Assembly (NCBI GenBank): GCA_030619435.1
Contig: JAUXBI010000023.1
Location: 1 to 11,847, forward strand
DNA from: Syntrophaceae bacterium
Lineage (GTDB): Bacteria > Desulfobacterota > Syntrophia > Syntrophales > UBA2210
DNA: 11,847 nt
Direction of reading: 5' to 3'
Shown: positions 1-5,983 of the stretch, piece by piece
Numbering within the stretch: position 1 is the stretch's first letter
Layout of the letters: every line of letters begins with the position of its first letter
Notes under the pieces: generated by a model
The model's input: the letters and a program-made list of their open reading frames with translations, nothing else
The model's database searches: none
What the model was told of the DNA's origin: nothing
Position numbers and translations under genes: made by a program

Positions 1-2
1 GT

Positions 3-1061
3 TTTAATTACGTGCGATTCATAAGCCAGAAGGAGGTAGAAGTTGAAAAGATAGAAAAGGTTTCCGTTCAGGTTGCCGAGTCAAAGATCATTAATATGCA
101 GCATATCCTGGAGCAGACAGGAGATATCAGGCCGATGCTGGAGGTCAATGTATATCCCAAGGTGCCGGGTAAAATAATTGAAAGACTTCCGGTAGAGAGG
201 GGAGATTTCGTAAAAAAGGGCGCTCTTATTGCAACCCTTGAAAATAAAATGATAAAGGCGCAAATTGAAGAAGCCGAAGCAGCGCTTGACCTGGCGAAGA
301 CAAATCTGGACGTCATAGAAAAAGACTGTATCCGTCTTGAAAATCTTTACAGAGAAAAGGCCCTGGCAAGGCAGAAGCTGGATCACATAAAATCGCAGAG
401 AAAATCTGCAAAAGCACAGGTAAGGAGATCGGAAGCAGTACTGCAGCAGCTTGAAATCCTGTACAAGAACCACAGGATTTATGCCCCGATCAGTGGATAT
501 GTATCCGCCCGTTATGTGGACAGGGGGAACATGTCTTCCGTTGCCCAGCCCATCATTAGAATTTCTTCAGAAACAGAGGTGAAGATTGTCACCACAGTTA
601 CGGAAAAGGACTTTCCACACGTCAGGAAAGGCATGGAATGCGAAATTACAGTTGATGCCTTCCCCGACAGGGTCTTTAAGGGAATTATATCCGTTATAAA
701 CCCAACTCTCGATCCGGCAACCAGAACAGGAGAGCTTGAAATCTTTGTTCCCAATAAAGATAAACTTCTCCGCTCCGGCATGTTTGCTCATGTCAAGCTT
801 TATCTCGGGGGGAAAAGCACCCTTGTCGTTAACAGGGATGCCTTGAACAGGTTGCCGGGAACCGGAAATTATTATGTGTATGTTGTGCAGAAGGATAAAG
901 CGGTTCTGAAAAATGTAGAGACCGGTTTTACCCAGGGAAATTATGTGGAGGTAACTAATGGACTTACAGAAAGTGAAAAGGTGGTAGTAAAAGGGCAGAA
1001 CAGACTGAAAGACGGTGTTCCCGTCGTCGTGGTAAATCGGGTGACAGGAGGAGCTTTGTAA
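3..1061 (+). CDS. RND efflux periplasmic adaptor (HlyD/MFP family), 5' end outside window
   Basis: Membrane-fusion protein that links an inner-membrane RND pump to an outer-membrane channel. The order is typical. A first biotinyl/lipoyl-like half has the motif VPGKIIERLPVERGDFVKKG. A coiled-coil hairpin rich in E, K, Q and A follows (about residues 75-155 counted from the GTG at 12). The second lipoyl half reads YAPISGYVSARYVDRGNMS, and beta-barrel and membrane-proximal domains follow, including NPTLDPATRTGELEIFVPN. A GTG at 12 could be read as a start, but no signal peptide or lipobox follows it and the frame stays open to base 3. I therefore call the gene truncated by the window edge. It ends directly before the pump gene (stop at 1059-1061, next ATG at 1062), so the two are co-transcribed. 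The family is certain; the substrate is unknown. Confidence 0.93.
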   Translation, partial: FNYVRFISQKEVEVEKIEKVSVQVAESKIINMQHILEQTGDIRPMLEVNVYPKVPGKIIERLPVERGDFVKKGALIATLENKMIKAQIEEAEAALDLAKTNLDVIEKDCIRLENLYREKALARQKLDHIKSQRKSAKAQVRRSEAVLQQLEILYKNHRIYAPISGYVSARYVDRGNMSSVAQPIIRISSETEVKIVTTVTEKDFPHVRKGMECEITVDAFPDRVFKGIISVINPTLDPATRTGELEIFVPNKDKLLRSGMFAHVKLYLGGKSTLVVNRDALNRLPGTGNYYVYVVQKDKAVLKNVETGFTQGNYVEVTNGLTESEKVVVKGQNRLKDGVPVVVVNRVTGGAL

Positions 1062-4000
1062 ATGAGACTTCCTGAATTTTCGGTTAAGCAACCCGTTGCC
1101 GCCCTGATGCTCTTCTGTGCAATTATTCTCCTCGGAATGGTTTCTGTTACCAAACTGAATATTGACCTCCTTCCGGATATTGAACCTCCCGTAGTTTCCA
1201 TTCTTACCGCCTGGCCCGGCGCCAGCGCTTCCGATGTGGAGTCAGAAGTAACTGATGTCATTGAGAACCAGGTCAATTCTGTAAACAACCTGGATACTCT
1301 TACTTCCAAGTCGCTGGACAATCTGTCTGTTGTTTCCTGTAAATTCGACTGGGGCACAAATCTGAATGTGGCTACCAACGATATACGGGACAAGCTGGAG
1401 CTTACCAAACGGGATCTTCCGGGTGATGCGGATCCTCCCATGCTCTTTAAATTCAGCAGCTCCACAATGCCGATTATGGCTGTAACCATAACGGGGGAAA
1501 AGACCTGGCCGAGACTTTATCACCTTGTGGATAAAAAGATTTCTGATGAATTGAAGCGGGTTCCCGGTGTGGGGGCGATTGTAGCTTACGGCGGGCTGAG
1601 ACGACGTATTAATGTATGTTTCGATATGAAAAAAATAGAGGGTTTCCATCTATCCATGCAACAGGTCAATCAGGTCCTTGCCATGGAAAACCTCAACATT
1701 CCGGCAGGGAGCATCAAAACGGGGTACAAAGACTATTTTATCCGCGTGCCCGCACGCTATAAAACGATCGAAGAAATACGGGATACCACCATAGGATATT
1801 TTAATCAGCGACCTGTATATCTACGCGATGTGGCGGATGTGCGGGATTCCTATAAACCGAAGGAGCTTAACGCATGGGCAGATGGTAAAAAGTCAATTCT
1901 GATCTTGCTTCAAAAGCAGACGGGTAAAAACACGGTTGCAGTAGTTCACAGGGTAAAAGAAAGATTAGCAGAGATTCAAAAGGTGCTTCCGTCCGATGTA
2001 AAAATAGAAATACCTTTTGATACGGCCGAATATATCCTTCTGGCAATAAAAAATCTCCGTAATACACTTCTGTGGGGTATATTTTTTGTTGTACTGGTTA
2101 CAATTGCATTTTTAAGGAGATTCCGAACCGCCATTATTATAGCGCTTACTATTCCTTTTTCCTTGATTATCTCCTTTATCTTCCTCTACATCTTCGGATA
2201 CACAATCAACACAATCTCACTTCTGTCTTTAATTATCGCCTCAGGTATGGTCGTGGACAATGGGATCGTTGTTTTGGAGAATATTGTCCGGCATGTAGAA
2301 CATGGAGGAAGGGTGAAACCCAGCGCCATTTATGGCGCCAATGAAATGGGTATGGCCGTCACGGCATCTACCATGACCATAATAGCGGTCTTTGTTCCCC
2401 TGATCTTTGTTAGCGGGCTTACCGGCATTCTGTTCAAGCAGCTTTCTTTTGTCGTTTCAATAACGCTTTTAGCGTCTCTCTTTACCGCCCTTTCCATGAC
2501 TCCCATGCTTTCTTCTCAATGGATAACATCCACACCGGAAACCCTGAAGAAAAGAAAGGGCTTTCTTGGGAAATTTTATAGTATGACGGAAAGACATCTG
2601 GAAATTGTGGAAGATGGGTACAACCGTTTTCTTGGCTGGTCATTGGGACACAGAAAGACGGTCGTTTTCCTTGCTGTGGTTATATTTGCAAGCAGTCTTT
2701 CCCTGATTCCATTCCTCTCGACTGCGTTTGTTCCTGAACCGGATTCCGGCGATGTAAGGATAAATTTTCGACTTCAGGAAGGAACCCGCATAGAGGAAAC
2801 CAACCAGGTCATTGAAAAGGTAATACAAATAATGGATGAGGTTGTAAAACCTGAAGAATACAGACACTCGTATGCCTTTGATGGAGCGACTGAGGAAGGA
2901 ACAGGTGTGGTACTCGGGTTCGATGAAGGGCCAAATGTGGGTGAGATAGGCTTTAGACTTGTGGATATGGACAAGAGGGATAGAAGCGCCAGGGAGATTG
3001 CCAATATATTGAGAGAAAGAATAGAAAAAATACCGGGAATCAACAGGCTTCAGGTTACCGCGACCAGTCCCATCAAATCGCTTATGATGGGTGCAGGCAA
3101 ACCCGTTTCTGTGGAGATACAGGGGGCAGATCTGAATGCCAATTTAGCATTTGCCGAAAAACTGGAAAGGGTTATGGGAAAAATCCCTGGTTTGAGAGAT
3201 GTGACAATCAGTCAGAAAGACCCGCGTCCCGAGCTTTGGGTAAAGGTTGACAGGGCCAGGGCCTCCTCTCTCGGGTTAAATATAGCTACCATAGCCGGAA
3301 CACTTCGTAACTACTTTTACGGTGTGAAAGCGACACAGTTTCGTGATGCAGGCGATAACTTTGATATATTTACACGGTTCCGGAAGGAAGACAAAGACAG
3401 ATTAAAAACACTGCCGGAAATTCCCATTTTCACACCTGATGGAAGAATGATAAGATTAGGAAATGTGGCACAAATAATAAATGGGGAAGGCCCCATCGAG
3501 ATACAAAGAAAAAATCGGCAAAGGATTATCAAGGTGGAAGCGGATATTTTTGAACGTCCCCTGGGTGATGTGACGGAGGATATTAAAAAAGAACTCAAGA
3601 AAACAGGGATTCCCGAGGGTATATCCGTCAGTTTCGGGGCCGATGTAGAAGAACAGCAGAAAGCGTTTCGCGATTTTACACTGCTTCTTATCCTCGGCAT
3701 CATTCTCGTTTACATGGTGCTGGCATCTCTTTACGGCAACCTGAGAGATCCACTTATAATTATGTTCTCTGTTCCCTTCGCGGCAAGTGGTGTTTTTTAT
3801 GCTTTTTACTTTGGGGGAATTTCTCTTGATATAATGACCTTTATGGGGATTATTATGCTGGAGGGAATAGTGGTTAAAAATGCCATTGTCCTTCTCGATT
3901 ATACTCATCTCCTTCAGAAAAGAGGGGAGCCTCTTTTTGAGGCGGTTACACAGGCCGGCAGGAATCGATTGAGGCCAATTCTCATGACCACCCTGACCAC

Positions 4001-4172
4001 GATTTTTGCAATGCTGCCCATGGCTCTTTCGAGGAGCGTCGGCGCGGAAGTATGGAACGCATTGGGGATAACCATTATTTCGGGGCTTTTAGTTTCCACC
4101 CTGGTCACATTAATTCTGATTCCTACTGTTTATTATATGTTTGAAAAACGAAAAGAAGAGAGAGTATCATGA
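1062..4172 (+). CDS. RND efflux pump, inner-membrane permease (AcrB/HAE-type)
   Basis: Proton-driven inner-membrane transporter of 1036 residues, the usual length for AcrB-like pumps. TM1 is near residues 11-30, followed by a large periplasmic porter loop to about 333. TM2-TM6 span about 334-485, TM7 about 532-552, then a second periplasmic loop, and TM8-TM12 fill the last 170 residues. The TM4 proton-relay motif reads GMVVDNGIVVLEN, so the first Asp is kept (D399) but the position matching AcrB D408 is Asn (N400). The TM10 Lys is present (K939 in VVKNAIVLLDY), as is RLRPILMTTL. The start is fixed by GGAGGAG at 1047-1053, inside the end of the adaptor gene. It forms a pump complex with the adaptor upstream and is translationally coupled to the small gene downstream. 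Drug, metal or lipid substrate cannot be read from sequence. Confidence 0.95.
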   Translation: MRLPEFSVKQPVAALMLFCAIILLGMVSVTKLNIDLLPDIEPPVVSILTAWPGASASDVESEVTDVIENQVNSVNNLDTLTSKSLDNLSVVSCKFDWGTNLNVATNDIRDKLELTKRDLPGDADPPMLFKFSSSTMPIMAVTITGEKTWPRLYHLVDKKISDELKRVPGVGAIVAYGGLRRRINVCFDMKKIEGFHLSMQQVNQVLAMENLNIPAGSIKTGYKDYFIRVPARYKTIEEIRDTTIGYFNQRPVYLRDVADVRDSYKPKELNAWADGKKSILILLQKQTGKNTVAVVHRVKERLAEIQKVLPSDVKIEIPFDTAEYILLAIKNLRNTLLWGIFFVVLVTIAFLRRFRTAIIIALTIPFSLIISFIFLYIFGYTINTISLLSLIIASGMVVDNGIVVLENIVRHVEHGGRVKPSAIYGANEMGMAVTASTMTIIAVFVPLIFVSGLTGILFKQLSFVVSITLLASLFTALSMTPMLSSQWITSTPETLKKRKGFLGKFYSMTERHLEIVEDGYNRFLGWSLGHRKTVVFLAVVIFASSLSLIPFLSTAFVPEPDSGDVRINFRLQEGTRIEETNQVIEKVIQIMDEVVKPEEYRHSYAFDGATEEGTGVVLGFDEGPNVGEIGFRLVDMDKRDRSAREIANILRERIEKIPGINRLQVTATSPIKSLMMGAGKPVSVEIQGADLNANLAFAEKLERVMGKIPGLRDVTISQKDPRPELWVKVDRARASSLGLNIATIAGTLRNYFYGVKATQFRDAGDNFDIFTRFRKEDKDRLKTLPEIPIFTPDGRMIRLGNVAQIINGEGPIEIQRKNRQRIIKVEADIFERPLGDVTEDIKKELKKTGIPEGISVSFGADVEEQQKAFRDFTLLLILGIILVYMVLASLYGNLRDPLIIMFSVPFAASGVFYAFYFGGISLDIMTFMGIIMLEGIVVKNAIVLLDYTHLLQKRGEPLFEAVTQAGRNRLRPILMTTLTTIFAMLPMALSRSVGAEVWNALGITIISGLLVSTLVTLILIPTVYYMFEKRKEERVS

Positions 4173-4459
4173 AGCTATTTTTGATGATCTATGATGCCGA
4201 CTTTGACGAAGATGTAATGGAAATGCTTACTATCTGCTGTGTGACCGGTTACACCAAATGGGACAGGGTTCTTGGTAAAGGCAAGAAGTCCGATTCCAAG
4301 CTTGATGACGCCGTCTGGCCAGGTTATAACTGTGCCGTCGCCGTGGCGGCCGAAAACTCCATAGAGGACGAGCTGGTCATCGCGATGGAAGCACTTCGCG
4401 GGAAGCTGGGTGACAAGGGGTTTGTGGTGTACGAGCTACCTGTCCTGAGAGTCATATAA
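4169..4459 (+). CDS. PG0541-type transporter-associated small protein (P-II-like)
   Basis: A soluble 96-residue protein with no signal peptide or membrane segment. Its ATG overlaps the pump stop as ATGA (4169-4172), which implies translational coupling and a role tied to the pump. Length, gene position after adaptor and RND pump, and motifs such as TGYTKWDRVLGKG and VWPGYN match what I recall as the PG0541 family, named after the fourth gene of a Porphyromonas gingivalis RND efflux cluster. The beta-alpha-beta pattern, with hydrophobic strands KLFLMIYDAD and CAVAVAAE and a final strand FVVYELPVLRVI, resembles the ferredoxin-like fold of P-II signalling proteins. That structural link is my inference. 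Its biochemical role is not established; a regulatory or ligand-sensing subunit is plausible. Confidence 0.72.
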   Translation: MKLFLMIYDADFDEDVMEMLTICCVTGYTKWDRVLGKGKKSDSKLDDAVWPGYNCAVAVAAENSIEDELVIAMEALRGKLGDKGFVVYELPVLRVI

Positions 4460-4484
4460 TGGTGACCCCGATTCAAACCCAAGT

Positions 4485-4805
4485 TTAGAGGTCAAGTTGG
4501 ATCGTGATAGCCTGGCCGATACCCTCCATCTCAGTGGAGGAAATCGTTCCTGCCGGATTGATTAGTCTCTTCTTGCTCACCGTGGCAAGCTGATCAGCCA
4601 TAGCCTTGGCTCTTTTCCCACGAAATGTCACATATGTTTCACTTGGATAGAGTTTACCAATGCTACTCGTCAGGGGCACGACTTGGACTCTATTAAGGAA
4701 ATTATTGGCAGCATTATTACTTACGATGACAGCTGGTCGCTGCTTGCGGATTTCACCTCCGACGGAAGGATCAAAGTTAATCCACCACACTTCACCTCTT
4801 TTCAT
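4485..4805 (-). CDS. MazF/PemK-family toxin (mRNA endoribonuclease)
   Basis: Toxin of a type II toxin-antitoxin pair, 106 residues, the normal size for MazF/PemK. Family motifs are RGEVWWINFDPSVGGEIRKQRPAVIVSNN at residues 3-31 (split here as RGEVWWINFDPS then KQRPAVIVSN), VVPLTS at 43-48, and ADQLATVSKKRL at 70-81. The Arg of KQRP (R23) is the usual catalytic-site Arg. By family knowledge it cleaves RNA at short specific sequences and is neutralised by the antitoxin encoded just upstream. The ATG at 4805 lies inside the antitoxin gene, overlapping its end by 14 bases, which is the standard toxin-second order. Transcription converges with the efflux operon, whose last gene ends only 25 bases away. 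The sequence looks intact. Confidence 0.9.
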   Translation of the reverse strand: MKRGEVWWINFDPSVGGEIRKQRPAVIVSNNAANNFLNRVQVVPLTSSIGKLYPSETYVTFRGKRAKAMADQLATVSKKRLINPAGTISSTEMEGIGQAITIQLDL

Positions 4806-5022
4806 CAGTTAAGTCTCCAAATGTGCCCTCGGCCCACTCAAGGGCTTCGGATTCCCTGACACGATCAGCAGCCATCTCTTTATATGCGGCATACATATCT
4901 TTCTTGACAACATGCGGGCGAACTAACTCCTCGATAAAACGGCTGATTTTTCGTGGTCCAATGATTGCTCGTAAGCCGTCATAGACCTCTTCGTTTATGG
5001 TCACTGTAAGTTTCTTTTGCAT
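4792..5022 (-). CDS. Antitoxin of the MazF-like pair (ribbon-helix-helix-like)
   Basis: A 76-residue protein encoded directly before the MazF-like toxin. It begins with KKLTVTINEEVYDGLRAIIG, a beta strand and helix as in MetJ/Arc/CopG ribbon-helix-helix DNA binders, followed by RKISRFIEELVRPHV. The charged C-terminal half (residues about 40-76, rich in E, A, D and R) would be the toxin-wrapping tail. Family knowledge says such antitoxins bind and block the toxin and repress their own promoter; here the promoter carries a 16-bp inverted repeat. I choose the ATG at 5022 over the GTG at 5031, because the GTG sits inside the Shine-Dalgarno sequence GAGGAGG that serves the ATG 8 bases later. The exact antitoxin subfamily is not certain. 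Confidence 0.85.
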   Translation of the reverse strand: MQKKLTVTINEEVYDGLRAIIGPRKISRFIEELVRPHVVKKDMYAAYKEMAADRVRESEALEWAEGTFGDLTDEKR

Positions 5023-5030
5023 CACAAACA

Positions 5031-5037
5031 CCTCCTC
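5031..5037 (-). promoter_or_regulatory. Ribosome binding site of the mazE-like antitoxin
   Basis: Reading the minus strand gives GAGGAGG, then an 8-base spacer, then ATG at 5022. This near-perfect site rules out the upstream GTG at 5031 as the start. A strong site on the first gene fits the need to make more antitoxin than toxin; the toxin has only a weaker GGAG about 9 bases before its ATG. Confidence 0.8.
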
Positions 5038-5074
5038 AAAAACTTACACGTATAATACACGTGTAAGTTTTTGA
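5036..5074. repeat. Perfect 16-bp inverted repeat, probable operator of the mazEF-like operon
   Basis: The left arm TCAAAAACTTACACGT (5036-5051) and right arm ACGTGTAAGTTTTTGA (5059-5074) are exact reverse complements around a 7-base centre ATAATAC. The centre forms the -10 box on the minus strand and the right arm fills the spacer. Autoregulated toxin-antitoxin operons commonly have such operators. Transcribed in full, the same element would fold into a 16-bp hairpin ending in UUUUU, so it could also stop transcripts arriving from the parE side. Confidence 0.8.
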
Positions 5075-5080
5075 AGTCAA
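5052..5080 (-). promoter_or_regulatory. Sigma70-type promoter of the mazEF-like operon
   Basis: On the minus strand a -35 box TTGACT (5080-5075) is followed by a 17-base spacer and a -10 box TATTAT (5057-5052). Both hexamers match consensus at five of six positions and the spacing is ideal. The predicted transcription start is near 5045, about 23 bases before the antitoxin ATG. The promoter lies within the inverted repeat at 5036-5074, so a bound antitoxin complex would cover the -10 box and start site. Confidence 0.75.
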
Positions 5081-5108
5081 GAGATTAGAAAATTTTTTAC
5101 GGTTTTGC

Positions 5109-5303
5109 CTATTCCATTCGGTGTTTCCAGTAGTCAGGGTCCCGATGGAGGTGCATTACGGCAAGGATGAAGATTCTGTCAGATTCTATACTGTAGAGGA
5201 TACCGTAAGGAAAGCGATTGGTGAGGCAACGGCGAATGTCTCCATCAAAGACGGGCCAGGCGGCAAAAGTCTTGTTGGAAGCCTTATTTCTCTCAATCCC
5301 TTT
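5109..5303 (-). pseudogene. C-terminal remnant of a second RelE/ParE-family toxin
   Basis: The minus strand, in the frame ending at 5109, encodes about 60 residues that look like the end of a RelE/ParE toxin. They include AAWPVFDGDIRRCLTNRFPYG, split as WPVFDGDIRRCL and NRFPYGILYSIESDRIFILA, followed by VMHLHRDPDYWKHR. The pattern (D/E)G(D/N)xRRCLxxRFPYxIxY...ILAVxHxxRxPxYW is a hallmark of one RelE/ParE subgroup, different from the intact parE next to it. The first 35-45 residues of the toxin and any cognate antitoxin are missing, and no good start codon precedes the remnant. Its recognisable part starts at the very end of the intact parE gene, in another frame, as if that cassette had replaced its 5' half. 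I read it as a dead gene. Confidence 0.68.
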
Positions 5304-5598
5304 GCTCAAGCAGGAATGTCCGCAACAACCTTTCTGAACGCATAACATACAGGATGTATACGACGTTCTTCTCAACCCGGTAGAATATGCAACAGGGGGC
5401 AACCACAACTTCCCGGTACGATGTGCGCGGCAACTCTGCGGGTCGCTTGCCGGAGCTTGGATGGGCCTCAAGTCGCTCGACTCTGTCGAACACTTTCTGA
5501 ACGTATCGAGATGCGGCCAGCGGATCGTCGAGTGCTATGTACTCAGCGATCTCATCCAGATCGAGCAGAGCTGATTCCGTCCAGATCAGTCGAGCCAT
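5293..5598 (-). CDS. parE: ParE-family toxin
   Basis: A 101-residue toxin of the ParE/RelE superfamily, normal in length. Family features in order are the N-terminal strand ARLIWTESALLDLDEIAEYI (residues 2-21), the helix DPLAASRYVQKVFDRVERLE, the turn HPSSGKRPAELPRTSYREVVV, and the C-terminal strands CIFYRVEKNVVYILYVMRSERLL. ParE proteins classically poison DNA gyrase, while RelE relatives cut mRNA on the ribosome. Sequence alone favours the ParE side through the DLDEIAEYI motif, but the target is not proven. Its ATG at 5598 overlaps the end of the Phd-like antitoxin gene by 13 bases, giving the usual antitoxin-first operon. It appears intact. Confidence 0.88.
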   Translation of the reverse strand: MARLIWTESALLDLDEIAEYIALDDPLAASRYVQKVFDRVERLEAHPSSGKRPAELPRTSYREVVVAPCCIFYRVEKNVVYILYVMRSERLLRTFLLEQRD

Positions 5599-5843
5599 TT
5601 CTTCATCTTTTTCCTGGCCTCGGCTTGTGAGAAAGTGCGGTCCTCTATAATCGCACGTTCGCCACGCGATATGCCTTCCAGAATCTGCATTCTGCGCCGC
5701 ATGAATTCATAGGAATCCACATCGACAAGGTAAGCTGAAGGCTTCCCATGTTCTGTAATCAAGATGGGCTCCCCGGAGTCACGCAGATCTGCCAGAACGC
5801 GCGTTGCATGCCTTTTTAGAGTTGTGACTAATTCTGTTTTCAT
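5586..5843 (-). CDS. Phd/YefM-family antitoxin
   Basis: An 85-residue antitoxin paired with ParE. The N-terminal Phd/YefM DNA-binding and dimerisation fold is visible: KTELVTTLKRHATRVLADLR, then EPILITEHGKPSAYLVDVDSYE (split as ITEHGKPSAYLVDVDSYE). The C-terminal tail from about residue 50 is charged and helical (RRRMQILEGISRGERAI...ARKKMKKWLD) and would bind the toxin. A GTG at 5891 would extend the protein by 16 residues, but that stretch reads through the promoter and looks unlike the family, so I choose the ATG at 5843. No clear Shine-Dalgarno precedes this ATG. That fits a transcript starting at or next to the start codon. Confidence 0.87.
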   Translation of the reverse strand: MKTELVTTLKRHATRVLADLRDSGEPILITEHGKPSAYLVDVDSYEFMRRRMQILEGISRGERAIIEDRTFSQAEARKKMKKWLD

Positions 5844-5847
5844 GAAA

Positions 5848-5867
5848 TAGTGATACTGTAGTGATAC
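5848..5867. repeat. Two 9-bp direct repeats 11 bp apart, probable operator of phd-parE
   Basis: TAGTGATAC occurs at 5848-5856 and again at 5859-5867, so the copies are one DNA helix turn apart on the same face. On the minus strand they read GTATCACTA; one copy lies in the promoter spacer and the other contains the -10 box. This is well placed for autorepression by the Phd-like antitoxin, although Phd operators are often inverted rather than direct repeats. Confidence 0.55.
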
Positions 5868-5878
5868 ATTATTGTCAA
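5850..5878 (-). promoter_or_regulatory. Sigma70-type promoter of the phd-parE operon, nearly leaderless
   Basis: On the minus strand a perfect -35 box TTGACA (5878-5873) is followed by a 17-base spacer and TATCAC (5855-5850), a four-of-six -10 box. The predicted transcription start, about 7 bases downstream, falls at or next to the antitoxin ATG at 5843. That would make a leaderless or nearly leaderless mRNA and agrees with the missing ribosome binding site. Confidence 0.6.
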
Positions 5879-5983
5879 GACCGTTTTTCACTGCGTGTCA
5901 GAAGCACTAAGAGGGTTAACAGTGTCAATAAATGGAAAACAAGGAGAACCGGCATGATAAAGTCCGGGTGCTATTTTGCCGGA

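Noticed and set aside
941..1489. Long minus-strand frame of 182 residues across the adaptor-pump junction.
   Set aside because: It is low-complexity, Ser/Thr-rich, and antisense to two well-supported genes; a shadow frame.
5121..5345. Plus-strand frame of 74 residues in the toxin-antitoxin island.
   Set aside because: It is the reverse-strand shadow of the ParE-like remnant and has no family resemblance or ribosome site.
5844..5891. Upstream GTG start that would lengthen the Phd-like antitoxin by 16 residues.
   Set aside because: The added residues read through the predicted promoter and repeats and do not resemble the family N-terminus.
5950..5983. Possible terminator after the radical SAM gene (CCGGCA...TGCCGG, or the inner TCCGG...CCGGA).
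   Set aside because: Stems are only 5-6 bp with long or competing loops, and no run of Ts directly follows the hairpin.
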